The notes under the pieces were generated by a model. The model worked only from the letters and a program-made list of their open reading frames with translations. It was not told where the DNA came from and searched no databases. DNA of 64,000 bases from an uncultured Aquimarina sp. Its GTDB lineage: Bacteria > Bacteroidota > Bacteroidia > Flavobacteriales > Flavobacteriaceae. The DNA is taken from assembly GCA_947489685.1 (NCBI GenBank), contig CANLEM010000006.1, forward strand, positions 62,001 through 126,000, written 5' to 3'. Positions 63,911 through 64,000 of the stretch are shown piece by piece. Position 1 is the stretch's first letter. Each line of letters begins with the position of its first letter. The translations under genes were made by a program, and so were the position numbers.

Positions 63911-64000
63911 TTGTTTACCACTATAGAATATACTGTTACTGCTATTGTTTGTTTGATTTCGGCAATTGTAATTCAACGCATTTTTAGCAAAGAAAAACTT
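63911..64000 (+). CDS. 5' end of an unidentified membrane protein (truncated by window)
   Basis: A frame open to the window end that starts at TTG 63911 and encodes MFTTIEYTVTAIVCLISAIV followed by QRIFSKEKL, one hydrophobic helix. It continues past the window. The start is uncertain because TTG is used, and the protein cannot be identified from 30 residues. Confidence 0.4.
   Translation, partial: MFTTIEYTVTAIVCLISAIVIQRIFSKEKL

Overview
The window is a piece of a Bacteroidota chromosome, almost certainly from the family Flavobacteriaceae. The evidence is an AT-rich sequence, SusC/SusD outer-membrane pairs, secreted proteins with type IX secretion (T9SS) C-terminal sorting domains, many lipoproteins, a tmRNA encoding the tag GENNYALAA, a THX-type small ribosomal protein, and promoter-like TAnnTTTG boxes instead of proteobacterial -10 elements. 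A large chitin-degradation locus fits a marine chitin degrader of the Aquimarina/Flavobacterium kind; the genus is inference. No CRISPR array, insertion sequence, phage or integrase gene was seen.

Layout. 1-2.7 kb: a TRAP transporter (truncated DctQ, DctM, lipoprotein DctP). 2.7-7.3 kb: an orphan lipoprotein and a full-length pyruvate carboxylase. 7.4-12.5 kb: two SGNH-hydrolase-like exported proteins, an MBOAT O-acyltransferase and a uracil-DNA-glycosylase-like protein. 12.6-19.6 kb (minus strand): gene for ribosomal protein THX, then the complete tryptophan operon trpEGDCFBA. Upstream of trpE there is an unlisted 20-residue leader peptide with three consecutive Trp codons, an intrinsic terminator, and a competing pairing, i.e. 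a classical transcription attenuator. 19.6-22.9 kb: MarR regulator plus YceI protein, divergent from two thioredoxin-like and two rhodanese proteins. 

23.1-49.6 kb: an extended chitin utilisation locus. It holds a secreted AA10 lytic polysaccharide monooxygenase, an aldo/keto reductase, a sodium-solute symporter, a LytS/LytTR-type two-component system, a SusC/SusD pair, a glucosamine-6-phosphate deaminase fused to a PIG-L deacetylase domain, an SMP-30 lipoprotein, a GlcNAc-kinase-like protein, a GH20 hexosaminidase, acetyl-CoA synthetase, a GH18 lipoprotein with two chitin-binding modules, and a 1518-residue double-GH18 chitinase with a T9SS signal. Read together, chitin is cut by LPMO and chitinases, oligomers are imported by SusCD, trimmed by GH20, phosphorylated by the kinase, deacetylated and deaminated by the fusion, and the released acetate is recovered by acetyl-CoA synthetase.

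49.7-64 kb: tmRNA on the minus strand, with a duplicated copy of its 3' end about 120 bp further on; then mostly housekeeping genes: a saccharopine/alanine dehydrogenase-like enzyme, pyrF, a BtuF-like protein, an alpha/beta hydrolase, a DUF4197 lipoprotein, a PqqB-like metallo-hydrolase, purU, a large zinc metalloprotease and fused isobutyryl-CoA mutase IcmF. Two small genes (38 and 59 codons) are added here from direct reading. Several genes appear to start with TTG.
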